A DNA stretch of 64,000 nt, taken from positions 186,001 to 250,000 of the forward strand of contig JABCPU010000054.1 in NCBI GenBank assembly GCA_016800925.1, read 5' to 3'. Position numbers and translations under genes: made by a program. This document shows positions 1 to 11,837 of the stretch, piece after piece. How positions within the stretch are numbered: the first letter of the stretch is position 1; each line of letters begins with the position of its first letter. The notes beneath the pieces are model-generated. The model worked only from the letters and a program-made list of their open reading frames with translations. It was not told where the DNA came from and made no database searches. The stretch comes from Suillus spraguei. Its lineage: Eukaryota > Basidiomycota > Agaricomycetes > Boletales > Suillaceae.

Positions 1-129
1 GGCCAGGGAAGTAGGACTTGGTTACACGTTCGTCTTGAATCAACAGGAGTTCGCGAGTCCAGATGGAATACAGGGCCAGTAACAAACAACAATCACACTC
101 ACTAAGCTTCGAACTCCAAGATACGGCCA

Positions 130-166
130 GTCCAGGTCCAGGTCCAGGTCCAGGGGGGTCCAAAGG
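130..166. repeat. GGTCCA simple repeat
   Basis: A short run of about four ggtcca/aggtcc hexamers followed by a G-rich tract. The rest of the first 1.38 kb has only short open frames, several starting at non-ATG codons, with no recognisable domain. I see no gene there apart from the long upstream region of the first cerato-platanin gene. Confidence 0.5.
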
Positions 167-1386
167 GTCCAAAAACACGTCAAAAAGCGAAAATGCCTGA
201 TATCTGATTACATAATCAATAATTTTTATCATAGTTTCAATATATACACTATATAGGCTTACAGGAATCAAGAACAGTGAAAGATATATCTACCAAAGTA
301 AAGCAGAAAAACAAACAGAAGTTGAGTATGTTGAGAAAGTATTACTTTCTCAAGATGTGGCAGAGGGAGCAGTGGTGGGGGAAAAGAGGAAACGAAGATT
401 GGAGCTCGAGGGTATATCTAGGAAACTACAGCGCACCAGCTGCGCAGTCACGTGACCAAATCACGCAATCACACAATGGGACAACTGTGTCGGCACTTGA
501 AAAAAACCACGCGAGAAATTTCCATACCGAGCTAAGCGAAATAAGCGTGAAAACGTGGCATTTAGCGACATACGCGAAAGCCACGCGAGCTAGCGAACAC
601 CTTCCCACCTTTCCCCCCTTACTTTATAGATTTATGCCTGCGATACCACGCAGAGACCGCTACCTATTGTCTTTGTGTGACCTGCAGCTACCTGGCGCGT
701 GTTTCCGAGTCTTTTTGATTCCTCCCTTAACTTTTGTTTGGAGCTATGTTATACATTCGTGTTCGCATGGTTGCTAGTATGTCAGCAGCACTTGATCCCA
801 AGTACTTGTATTTGTATACACACCGCAACGCCTCGCCTCCTAATTAGTTCATTCACTTTGTATTCACGTCTCTTCTAGCTCATTTCCTGCTGCACGCCAC
901 AGGTGTCTCGGTTGCTCCATTCGCAGGGGAGTATGACGAACATACCTAGCCGTTTGAAGGCCATTTAAATAGTACCATGAGGAGAGGCCGGAACTTGGAA
1001 CAAGCCGTCACTCAAAACGTCTAGTGGTATTCCTCGAACGTCGGTATGTGGACAACATTACTTATACATGTGAATATCATAAGTAGGTACTTCTTTCATC
1101 ATCGTCCGCGCGCTACTCACAATATAGTAAAGATGGAAAGTGTGTCCTTCTTTTCAAGTGGAGGTGCCTATTTCATCTCGACCTTCGCTATTGATATGTT
1201 TCTTGATCATGTCCCGTACCGGCTCATGGCCACTGGGGGAATAAGAATGCTACATGCGGCCACATACGCTACTTTCATCCCAGGTGTATACGTTGATGGT
1301 AATCAAAGAAGGTCCACGCCAGCCTACAAACCTACCCACATACTTTGAGTGGAGCTCGCTCTGGCATCTAACCCTTCGCCTCAACG

Positions 1387-1393
1387 TATAAAA
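1387..1393 (+). promoter_or_regulatory. TATA box of cerato-platanin gene 1
   Basis: TATAAAA lies 72 bp before the ATG at 1465. The same element in a similar context precedes the second gene (3496-3502) and also occurs in the orphan promoter copy near 9305. Confidence 0.6.
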
Positions 1394-1464
1394 CTGAGAA
1401 GAAATTCTTGAAATTCCGCATCTCAAGTGACGCCACAATCTTCTCATCAAATAGCCCTTACACA

Positions 1465-1905
1465 ATGAAATTCGCACTCACCGTTGCTCTTGTCTCTGCA
1501 CTTGCCCTTCCAGCATTTGCAGTCCCCGCTGTACCAGCGACTGTTACGTTCGACCCTGTATACGCTAACCCCAATGCGTCCCTCAATACCGTCTCGTGTT
1601 CTGACGGCGCGAACGGTCTCTTGACCAAGGGATACACCACATTCAGCTCCATCCCTTCATTCCCCAACGTCGGAGGCATTCCAGGTGCTACCTGGAACTC
1701 CCCCTTGTGCGGCACCTGCTGGAGCCTCCAGTACACCACGCCCGGCGGTGTTCAAACTACCGTCAACATCACCGCCATCGATAATGCCTACACATTCAAT
1801 GTCTCCCCGCAGACGTTCAATCGGTTGAATAATGGCACTGGCTTAGTGGCCGGCACACTTGCTGCCCAAGCCACCCAGGTCCCCGCGAGTAACTGTGGCA
1901 TGTAG
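1465..1905 (+). CDS. Cerato-platanin family secreted protein 1
   Basis: A single-exon gene of 146 aa. The first ~19 residues form a hydrophobic signal peptide ending in AFA. The mature part has the cerato-platanin pattern: a V-T-F-D-P-x-Y start, four cysteines (in VSCSD, LCGTCW and SNCGM) able to form two disulfides, the GYTTFSSIPSFPN block and a C-terminal A-I-D-N segment. Two N-x-T sites (NIT, NGT) may be glycosylated. Family members are small expansin-like-fold proteins of the fungal cell wall or apoplast, and some are recognised by plants or bind chitin oligomers. The ATG at 1465 is preferred over an in-frame non-ATG start at 1408 because it begins the signal peptide and follows the TATA box by a normal distance. 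It is a paralogue of the gene at 3560. Confidence 0.95.
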   Translation: MKFALTVALVSALALPAFAVPAVPATVTFDPVYANPNASLNTVSCSDGANGLLTKGYTTFSSIPSFPNVGGIPGATWNSPLCGTCWSLQYTTPGGVQTTVNITAIDNAYTFNVSPQTFNRLNNGTGLVAGTLAAQATQVPASNCGM

Positions 1906-3495
1906 CAGCACGTACGTTCATCTTTGATATTCTGCGAGATTCAAGCTCTGATTCAACGTGAATCTAGGAAATTACGCTGGAAGGTTTTCTGGTGTGTTGG
2001 AAACGGTTGAAACAAGAGGTTCTTGAGTCTCTGGTTCGGAATGGGCGGAGGAGATTATATGTTGTGGCTTGGCATCGTTGCTTGTACGTTGTAGTTCGTT
2101 ATTCAGAAGTATGCACGATGCATTTTTTGGGCATGTGATCATTCGACGAGCAGCTCAGCATGTTATAGAAACTAGATAGTGGTAAGCTTCCTGACTTGGG
2201 CCTATGTAGTAGTGGTTCGAGCTCCATTACACTTGGCTTGATACTTCTTCGTGGCGCTTCGGCTTTTTGGCTACCGTAGTTCAATATTGCCCGATATAAA
2301 ACTGATCTTTTACTTCAGTACACTGGAATTACGTAAAAACCTGAGTGCAATACTCCGATCGGGAGCGATAAATTATGTAATTATATTAGGTTTTCCGCAT
2401 CGTTCAACTTACAATATCCACTCACCGACTTGTTGCACTTGTCTTGCACAATGAATCACTCGTGTGGACGCCCGATGAGTATATGGCTAGACCTCTCAGC
2501 GAGCTTTAATCACAATTTCACCGATTCATCGACCCGGCGAGTGACGCGGACGTGTGACACGTGTATCGAACCACCAGCTTCATACCCTCAATGCTTTCGT
2601 CTGGGCTAAACAAACCATCACCATATTTATATTCCAGCACTCTCAGACTGGCTGGGCGGACTACACCACCTTCCCGGGACCTCACTATGGATGGGTCATT
2701 AGACTCATCACACCAAGTACACTGGTTACTGCCCGACTCCGACGACAAAGTTTAAACATCAGTTTCCTTGCTACAAAATGACGTGGCAGTAGATTTTGAC
2801 AATACCTGCTTGATGCCGCCTCTCACCCGTGGCCAGAGACGCTCCCCACCTGCCGAACCGTACTTGCGCCGTACGGTGCTGATCAATCTCCTTCACCCTC
2901 ATTGCACTTCCGATCGCCGATTTGCCAAGTCCGATTTTTCAAACCTTTGATCAAAAGCCACTGTCATATGCTACTCTCGAAACAGTTCCACCCAAATCAG
3001 AAAACTTTGGACTTATTTCGCGCTCGTTCAACTTGACTTTTGAGTAGCAGATCGGGCACAGCTGGAGGCTTTGGCGACTGGGCTCAGCTAGGCATCAGTT
3101 GGTAGTGGTTCACTCGCTGCTAATTGGGACAGGACCGTCGCGTAGAGCCACGAATTACGCACTTGTTGGCCACCACAGTGTGGCGACGCGCACTAGACTT
3201 TTGTGAGGGTCTAGTTGGGATAACGCATCTATAATTAGCGTATATCATATAATTTTGGGAGGACTTCTCAGTTGCTTGCCCGGCCCTAGTCTGATCCCGT
3301 TGCACTCGTGCCAGTCCTCCTTGCATTACGCTTATCCGGGGAATATAACTACTACATTTGGACACCTACCCTACTTTCAGCTCAGGTACGTGCTTAATGT
3401 CTCAAGAGTGGATCAAGGGATATCGAAAAAAGAAATGCAAATGCCGATGACTTTTTCCCAATCTCCCATCCGTGTACATCGAGTGAAGCTCGACA

Positions 3496-3502
3496 TATAA
3501 AA
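3496..3502 (+). promoter_or_regulatory. TATA box of cerato-platanin gene 2
   Basis: TATAAAA lies 58 bp before the ATG at 3560. It is followed by a short leader ending in the same cttacacaATG context as gene 1. Confidence 0.6.
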
Positions 3503-3559
3503 GTGGGTGAGTAGAAGATACCGAAATTCTGTCACTGCACATCGAACAACTCTTACACA

Positions 3560-3991
3560 ATGAAGCTCGTCCTCGTCGTTGCTCTTTTCTTCCCCTTCGC
3601 CCTCCCAGCGTTCGGAGTACCCGCATATGTTACATGGGACGCTACATACAGCAACCCCAACGCCTCTCTCGACACCGTCTCCTGCTCTAACGGCAAGAAT
3701 GGTCTTTTGACCAAGGGGTACACCACATTCTCCTCCATCCCTTCGTTCCCCAACATCGGAGGTGTCCCAGGTGGAATCTGGAACTCCACCTTGTGCGGTT
3801 CCTGCTGGGGCCTCAAGTACGCCACGCCTAGTGGCATCCAGGCCACCGTCTACATCACCGCTATTGATAATTCTTACACGTACAATATCTCACCGGAGGC
3901 ATTCAGTGCGTTGACTAATGGCACGGGCTTTGCGGCCGGCAAAGTCAAGGTTAGAGCTCTTCAGGTTGCTGATAGCAAGTGTGGCATGTAG
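3560..3991 (+). CDS. Cerato-platanin family secreted protein 2
   Basis: A single-exon gene of 143 aa with a signal peptide of about 18 residues (ending in FGV), four conserved cysteines (VSCSN, LCGSCW, SKCGM) and the same TTFSSIPSFPN core as gene 1. The two proteins are clearly recent paralogues in tandem, about 1.65 kb apart on the same strand. Gene 2 lacks the Pro/Ala-rich stretch between signal peptide and mature N-terminus that gene 1 has. The role is inferred from the family: an abundant secreted surface protein or elicitor-type molecule. The DNA between the two genes (1906-3495) contains only short overlapping open frames without recognisable content. Confidence 0.95.
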   Translation: MKLVLVVALFFPFALPAFGVPAYVTWDATYSNPNASLDTVSCSNGKNGLLTKGYTTFSSIPSFPNIGGVPGGIWNSTLCGSCWGLKYATPSGIQATVYITAIDNSYTYNISPEAFSALTNGTGFAAGKVKVRALQVADSKCGM

Positions 3992-4309
3992 AAGCAGGTG
4001 TGTTCCTCTTGATGCTTGCGCATTGACTCCGTGTTGAATTTCATAGAAAGTCCTAGGAACATTCTTTGGCATCGAATGATATCTGGATTGTTCGTGAGTA
4101 GGGCATCTCGTACGTGGGTACTGATTCAACCGACAACGGACCAAATGCATCTTGGACTACAGTATAATGAGTAAACATACATAACGGCTCCATTCTGTTC
4201 TCTGCTTTGATACTTTTATTCTGATGTGGTTATCGTTCGTATTTCAATGTTGTAAGGGCCGGTGATCCAGAAGTCTCGGACTGTATCGCGTCGTAATTTT
4301 AGCTTGGAG

Positions 4310-5840
4310 AGTCGAACTTAAACTCTCCGGAGAACATAGCAACATCACATTACGCTTCACGAATGACTGATGCAAATCGTGTTATCAATACACGGTCTAA
4401 TATGATATTTTAATACGTTCATCCGTTGGAATGCGCAAAGAAGGGACTCCCACTAACAACTGTACATAGATAGAAAGTGATGATCACCAAACGGATGCGA
4501 ATGTGATATGGAATGACTCACCTTCAAGTCTGATATATCGGCCTTCTAAGTTACCGGGCATGATAGAGCTATGAAGTAACACGATAAGCATCGAGGATGG
4601 GTCGAGCCGCGGGTTGAACGAGTAGCAAAAGAAGACGAGAGTAGGGATATGGGACTGCAAAAGAAGTTCACTGAGAGAGTTCAGGTCATGCTGCACATGT
4701 ACATTGAGGGCTGTTCGGCACGATAGACGCTGGTATGATAGCACTGAGCGCTGAGGCTACCAAGTACTTAGCGGACTATATACTGCCAAAGTGGACAATG
4801 AGAAGGTGTCAGCCAGTCAACAAGAAAAGAAAAGCAGTGCATTGCATGAGAGTTAAAGAAGACATGCGACTCTCAGAGCGTTCCGCGAACCTTTCTAGTC
4901 TCATGATGGGTTGTACTCAGGTGTAGTACTCATTGAATGCGAGGCTAAGAATTCAGTGTATTTCATAGTACAAACCAATGAAAGCGACGCGTTGGTGTAT
5001 TCTATACGAGTCTGAGTGACCAGGTGTGAGTACTTGAGTGAGGGTGCTGTGAAAACAGAGGCAAAGTTTGCATGGCAGGTTGAATGCAAGAGCTACATGC
5101 CGGGTGTTGAAGACCTTGGTTAGCATCGCGGTGATATCATTAGTGGGCTATCCGAAGAAAGTATTGCACCTGGAGTTGATCGAGCCTGATGCGTATTTAA
5201 TGAAGGGGGAGTTGCAAGAAGTCAGTTCGTTGACGAGCGTTCAAGACAACTTCCGACTCTCTCAGGAAAAGACCTTGGCATGTCGGACATGGTAAGATCT
5301 TTTCCTGAGACAGCCCTAACGCTGTGAACACCACAGTAAGTGCACAAGTACTGCCAGCGTACTGATTTCTCTGAGGAACGAACCATTGTAGTATTCAACT
5401 TCACTTGGCTAGTCTGGAACTTAAGGCGAATGATGGTGGCCCTTCTTTGACGAGTAACAGAAGATGTGGAAACTATGACTAAACGAGAAGTCGTTGCCCA
5501 CGCTCTGTAGTGATGTCATTCGTTCGTCTCACAATTCTCCAGTCGTTTCTCTAGCTATGACACCACCCTATCTCATAACGCTGAACAAAATACCCGGAAT
5601 CGACCGTCATGAGCTTGAGAAGCTAGCGCGAAAGGAGGGCAGTGGCATCACAGACGAGGCCCTGACCTTCAAGAAAGCCTTCCAGACCGTCGTCCGGCCA
5701 TCTACCACAAACCATAACATTCACGACGATTATATAAAGCATCCCCCAGAAGTACGCGGCTGTTCGCGTCAGGAACTATATTTAACCGCAAGTGTCGCTC
5801 ATAGAACGTTTCTTTGGTACCTACAGCGAGTGTAGATTTG
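4310..5840 (-). pseudogene. CHAT unit 0: collapsed remnant of a C2-TPR-CHAT gene
   Basis: 4310-4430 matches the 3' flank of CHAT unit 1 (near 9600-9830). It is joined directly to 4430-4745, which matches the first coding exon on the minus strand: an ATG in an M-P-G-N-L-E-G-R-Y-I-R-L-E context, an intact GTGAGT donor and part of the first intron. The whole gene body between them (TPR and CHAT) is missing, so this is an internal deletion. 4745-5840 matches the 5' flanks of units 1 and 3. An open frame at 5494-5835 in that flank has a degenerate counterpart near 42150-42320. I do not recognise its product. Confidence 0.7.
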
Positions 5841-6057
5841 GCAAGAAAGAGGGCACATTCAAATTATAGCCGATGGAAATAGGGGAAGGACTGGGCCAAA
5901 GCAGGCAGACGTTCAGGATGGGGTTCTGTGAAAATTCTTGTTGCATCAGTGATCCCAAATAGCGTAGACGCGTATTGTGTTTTTTTTGGCCATCGCCATT
6001 GTATCGAGTTACGTGCAAGACGTGGTAAATACTCAAGGAATGTCATGGTACACAGCT

Positions 6058-7745
6058 TTACATGAGCTTCACGATCCCGTTACCACTTTTCTTCAACTTG
6101 CGTCCTGTAGCAAATAAGATACTGTCCAGCAGTGCAGCCACGGTGAGAACACCTCCGACAATAGCGCAAGTACTATAGGTAGAGTGAAATAAACGAGATG
6201 TTAGGCTGAGTATCATGCCACTTACGAAGTGAGGAAGTGTGCAAATGACTGCCTCGTTTCAGAGTGCACGACGAGGATAGGTGAAATTTCAAAGGTGAAA
6301 TATGCGCCTGAAAATGTTTTGACACATTGATAAATAACCCATGCTATTAAAAATACCTGGTGAGCCCGGCGCGCCGTGTTGAGTAGACACGCCTTGCTTG
6401 TTCTCGCCTTCATCGGGCTTTGTCAGATCACGTTCAAATTGAGTTGAACTGTATTGGTGCGCGTTGATCTATATTGTTCAGACAATCAATTTGTGCGGGC
6501 AGTTTGATCCATGCACTCACAGTTTTGCCGTCCAGCGTACGAAATTGTGTCGACACGACTTTGAGGAAATACTGATACATGTACGCCGCTTTGGTGGTCT
6601 GCGACCATGTAAGCAAAAATATCAAGAACCATACACACAATACCTTCGCTTGGACACCATCTAACGGGTTATCCGCAATCCCCATACGTAGCTTCATATC
6701 CTTCCCCAATTTCGCCTTGCCAGGGTGATACTCGTCGTCTGCCATGAAGAAAAACTCGTGGATCTGGTGGCTGAAATCGTGTGGGTTACCATCGTCGCGA
6801 AGGTACGGCACCAGATCATCGAAGGTACGCGACCCTGTCCGATAGGAACGCCCTGGAGAAATGTGGATGCTTCCAACGACCTTGTTCACCCGGATATATC
6901 CAGAAACACTACACCCCTCATCCGCCTGATCCTTGAGCTTCTGCGACCATCCTTCCTCAACGCACTGTCATAGATCCTTGACAAATTGTTATAAAAAATT
7001 CAGCATCACTCTCACCTGCTCAATATCGTCGGGATTACTGAAACTCCATCCCATCTTTATATACGCCTGCCGAACCTCTTCACACGAGTTACAGCACCCA
7101 CTCTCTGGTTCTCCACCATAGCACGAGCCACAATAAGACCCATTCGCACGTTGTTCAGCAAGCTTGTCGATCTCGTTGCGTAGGTCCTGATACCGCGATG
7201 CTGGTATGTCCACACCAGTCTTAGTGATCCGCTTCTTGATAACGTTGTGTGAAACATCCCGTTGTCGCTCGCCAGAAATGTCCATAACATCCACACTGAG
7301 CACTATGCAAATCAAAGACGGATGTGGCCATAGTTAGATCGTATAATCAGTGATACATCGAATAGACTCACAGTAACACGGAACATGGGGAAAGGTGACG
7401 TTTAACCGTACATTCAGCTTTTTCCCACGACTGCGGTCGACCACTATTGACGTGTCGACGCCAACGCGTCTGTAGTCGAAAAACTCCATCGTTGTAAATG
7501 CCAAGATGATACATACAGATATGAGGGTCACTGGACATCACGCTGTTAACTTCACTTCATCGTAATGGCTTCGGAGAATGACTTACGCAGAGCCCCAGTA
7601 CGGGTTTTAACTTTGACATCTTCCGTAGTCTATTGTGCACGACGTGTAGTGGTCAGTCTTGGCCCGTTCTCGCTTCAACAGAATCGGTTTTCACCTTTCC
7701 AAAGGCGTCTATGCCTTTGAAACCAGATAAAAAACCCTTGGCCAT
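6058..7745 (-). CDS. ERV46: Erv46/ERGIC3-type ER-Golgi cargo receptor, copy A
   Basis: Nine exons: complement(6058-6172, 6226-6307, 6357-6468, 6521-6598, 6644-6964, 7016-7302, 7372-7530, 7587-7629, 7695-7745). They join in frame to 415 aa, the usual Erv46 length. The N-terminus carries the FKGIDAFGK and VKTRTGALLTLIS segments leading into the first transmembrane helix. The lumenal part has VDRSRG, FPHVPC, DVMDISGE, a Cys-rich C-G-S-C-Y-G-G / CCNSCEEVRQAY region, and VNKVVGSIHISPGRS. The C-terminus has SFAHFLTSTCAIVGGVLTVAALLDS as the second transmembrane segment and a basic cytosolic tail. In yeast Erv46 works with Erv41 in COPII/COPI cycling and retrieval of ER proteins. All splice junctions are GT-AG. 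A near-identical second copy lies at 54422-56129. Confidence 0.93.
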
Positions 7746-9340
7746 TTACAACCTTCAACGAAATGCTGAAGTGGCAGAAAGAACGAGGGGAGATGCAAGA
7801 TAGTTGGAATTAGTGGGTCAGATGCCAGTCAGAGTAGAGTATACCTGGTTTAGACCACGTGGACATATATGTACGACCTACGTGTCACTCTAACTGAAGC
7901 TAGTCTCATGAACTTTGAGCCTTAATGGCTTCATCCCGCTCGCGACGCGCTTCCCGTACTACAAGCTTCAGTACATGCTCGTGTGACTTCTTGACGTGGT
8001 ATGTTCGTGAGCTAATATACAATTTGATGAATCTCGAAGAGCACTGAAGAACACGATAAACTCACTGAAATGTTTACTACCTTACTCAAAGACGCGAGTG
8101 GCATCCGTATGACGGACAGCGGAGAATTTGTTGTTATCTGGTTGCAATTTGCAAATCGAATGAGGGCGCCTTTCGGCGATTTCCGATTCAGGAAGCGAAG
8201 CTTATACCACAGCACAACTCACTAAATTGGTCATTAATTTATTCGTGCGATGCCACGCAGAGACCGCTACGTGTTGTCTTTGTGTTACCTACAGTTACCT
8301 GGCACTGGTGCCAATCGTGTTTCCGAGTCTTTCTGATTCCTCCTTTTGCTGGACATTTGGCGTTCGCATGCTTGTAGGCTACTGTGTGGCCTACTTCAGC
8401 AGCACATCCTCCCAAGCACGCATCTTTGTATACACGCCGCAACGCATCGCTTCTTAATAAGTTAGTCCATTCACTTTGTATTCATATCTCTTTTTTTCTA
8501 GTTCATTTCCTGCTGGACGCCCCTAGGTGTCTTGGTTGCTCCATTCGCAAAGGAGTATGACGAATTGCGATGAATGTCTTACCGTTTGAAGGTTATTTAA
8601 ACAACACCACGAGGAGAGGCCTGAACTTGGAACAAGCCATCACTCAAAACGTCTAGTGGCATTCCCCGAATGCTACATGCGTTCTTAGCTAGGTATGTGC
8701 ACAATGTCACTTATGTATAACTTATCCCGGTTACTGTTGCACTGGGATATTAATTTCTGCCGCCGTAGATAGTAAGTATGGCCTTAACCGCCGTATATAT
8801 TGTCTACTAGAATCACGATATCATGTTTTACCTCTGCTTCAAGATATGTCGGTATCATGCTTATTTGAGTACCAGAAGTAAAAAGTCGCCAGTCTTTCGT
8901 CGCGGCTAACCTTTCATTAGGACGAATGACTCCCTTGAGGATTAGTTGACCTGAATATGCAATCAGCGCGCACCCATAACTATTGTGAGGGAGATCTATG
9001 CCAATTTGGTGGCCCTGACATGTGAATATCATAAGTAGGGACTTCTTTCATCATCATGCGCTGTTGACCTGTCTCTTGGCCATGTCTTGGTTCCATTACC
9101 CCGTACCGGCTACTCTTCCCCATGGCCACCGTCGCGCTGAGGGAAATTATAATACTACATGCGGGCCACGTACGCTACTTTCAGCTCAGGTATGTACATA
9201 CATGATGCTTCCATGGTAATCAGAGAAGGTCAAACAAATGTCAGCCTGTTGCCGACAAACCTGCTAAGTGGAGCTCGCTCTGGGGTCCAACTCTTTTCCC
9301 CGACGTATAAAAGTGAGAAAAAATTCTTGTACGATCTCCC
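7746..9340. repeat. Orphan third copy of the cerato-platanin promoter region
   Basis: 7746-7900 is shared with the upstream flank of ERV46 copy B (to about 56275). 8245-9335 resembles 640-1410, the DNA upstream of cerato-platanin 1. Shared blocks include the gagaccgctac region, the gaggagaggcc block, the cataagtagg-acttctttcatc block and a TATAAAAGTGAGAA box near 9305-9318. No cerato-platanin coding sequence follows. The next ~110 bp (9340-9460) instead match 3285-3420 in inverted orientation. Short open frames here (8227-8457, 8784-9032) have no recognisable content. Confidence 0.7.
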
Positions 9341-11646
9341 TTGATCCACCCTTGACTCTTGAGACGTACCTGAGCTGAAAGTAGGGTAGGCGTCCAAATG
9401 TAGTAGTTATATTCTCCAAGGAGGGTACGACTGCAACGGGATCAGGCTAAGGCCGCGCAAGAGACCAAATTTCAAGGTGAAAATGATCTGATAAAAGAAA
9501 TCCTCAATTCTCCCAAAATTCTATGATATACTTACGCTAATTACAAATGCATGTGCCACTGAACTGGACGTAGACAACCGCCCTCACGAAAGTCTAGGGA
9601 GAACACAGCAACATCCTCACATTACACATCACGAAGGACTGATGCAAATCGATGCTCCAGCATTGACTTACTAGCTGGGGGCTGTTGTACATACTACTGA
9701 TCTATAGCGCTGACAATGGTTTGTTGTTCGATGAGTAGCATATTTATGAAACTCCATCTTTAGGATTGCTGTTGTGATCGTTATCAATACACGATCTAAT
9801 ATGATACTTTAATATATTCATCCGTTCACTGATGTATCTATAGCGCTTCCTGTGGCTGGTACGTTTCCCCCTGCACAGATGCACGAAGAACATGCTGCCA
9901 ATAATACTCCAAATATTGAATGAACTGCAGGACTCCAGAGTAAAACGATATCGTACAAGGGAATACAAAACAACAGTATGATCAACATGCAAGATAATCC
10001 TACAACCCACAGGTGTTACAGTGACAAGGATGAAATACGACCCAAAATCAACAGCTTGAAAACCTATACCAGACGAAAGCAATGCAACACAGAACTACCT
10101 ACACACCAATATGAATGAAAACCATCCTCTGCTCGAGCGGCACTTTCCTCTTCACAGAGCGCGTAGCACGGTTGAGTGCCCAGGCCGCCTTCGCACAGTC
10201 CATCATAGCACCATCTTTCAAATCCTTCACCATGTTCTCATAGAAAGCTTCCACGACGTGTTTCGCGACAGCGTCGTCGACCACCCACAGCGTGCCAATC
10301 ACGCTCTTGAACCCCGAAAACTGGAGTCCAGCTGCTAGGTGAATGACTTCGTCGGGTGCCTCCTTATCACCAACGGCGGTATGACGTGCCGACAAGAATG
10401 CGAACTGAGCGTTGGGAATGTCTTGTTCCATGATGTCGAGCAGCGTAAGAGGTTTGTCTTTCATGGCGAAAGATGAATAATAAGGCTGCTCGTGGTCCTG
10501 CTTCCCATGACAAGCGAGGTGCACCCAGGTATTGCGTTGCAAAGCATCTAACGCACCTGCTCGCGTGGCTTCATCGCCGGAGAGAGTGATAGGGTTGGCA
10601 GTCGCGGGGACGATCTTGCGGACGAGCTCGAGCTCGCTGTCGATAGCCTTGAGCGCCTCGCCTTGCCCTGCATCCGGTTCACTTTGTCCGATTGCAGCAA
10701 AGGACGAAGTCACGCGTGTCTTCATCATTTGCCTGGATCTAATCAGAGCTAAAAGTGTCGGAGTATAAGAACAGATGTAGACGTCCTCCAGGCATAGTTC
10801 CCGTGTAACTCCGTCTGCTTTCATTCGGAAGGGATGAGCTGCGTGAAGAGGAATGGAAGTGAAGGTCGCAGTTGGACATAACCAGATTCGAGAACGGCAC
10901 CCCACTCTGAGATCACGCTGGAGGACGATGACGATGGGTAGCATGATCTCGTCCCATACTGTCCGCAAGAGGCCTTGCAGTTCCTTCCTTGTCTCCTCTG
11001 GGGGCATGCAAGATGCATGTCGTATCTCCCTTGCGAAGTCCTTCTTAAGCACTTCCAGATGTGTGAGATTCATGCGCGGGAGGCTAACGTGGCGTGGCTC
11101 GCCTGATGTGGGGACAATAATGGCGCTGCATGAATATTGACTCGCGACGAGGATGATGACTGGGCCATTGCGTGCTGCCGCTTGCAATTGTGAATACGAC
11201 GGCGGAAGCATGAACCGCGAGAAACCTTGAAGACTTCGGATTTCAGCTACCACGGCATCCCACTGCTCCTGAAGTCTCCTGTATTGTATTGCTGCTAGAT
11301 CAGCAGCAGCTCGATCAGCACTGCCGGCGGAACCCTGAGCATCAGACAAGCGTTGGCTGATCTCTGAGAACTTGTGAGCTAGTTCTGGGCTTGTGAACAT
11401 CAGGTCTTCCAGCGGAGTCTTGAGTCGAGAGGCCAGCGACCATTGTTGGCCACGACCCTGCTCCAGGAGTTCAACTGCTTGTCGTAGATCATCATGACGT
11501 ATGGCACACGATGCTGCATCTACAGGCAATGTTATGGCATCACGAAAAGCAGAAGTAGCTTCGCGCCGTGCAACAATGGAAGACCGCGTTGCCAAATGTC
11601 TGTCTAGAAGCTCGAAAAAGGTTTTGTAGGCTTCCAGTGCGGAGGC

Positions 11647-11658
11647 ATCACTGTGACT
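11647..11658. repeat. Left target-site duplication of the LINE
   Basis: atcactgtgact occurs here and again at 20088-20099, bracketing the LINE. Joining the gene at this site restores alignment with the unit 2 and unit 3 coding sequence. Confidence 0.85.
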
Positions 11659-11837
11659 AATCGCTTCTTGGACCCGAACCAGGTGGCACCCCGACTAGGA
11701 CCCCGGAACTCGACCACCAAAGCAGCGCGCAACCACGCACAGGACGCCAAAAGGCGGCCCCAAGAGCCCCAAACAACACAAGCACCCATCAACGAGACCC
11801 CAAGCATAAAAAAAAAAACACCAACCACCCAAGAAAC

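Noticed and set aside
277..777. 166-codon frame near the left end
   Set aside because: It begins at GTG, has no domain and lies in the upstream region shared with 8245 onward, where it is not conserved as a frame.
3120..3365. Small frames between the two cerato-platanin genes
   Set aside because: Overlapping frames on both strands, non-ATG starts, no content; the region matches 9340-9460 as non-coding flank.
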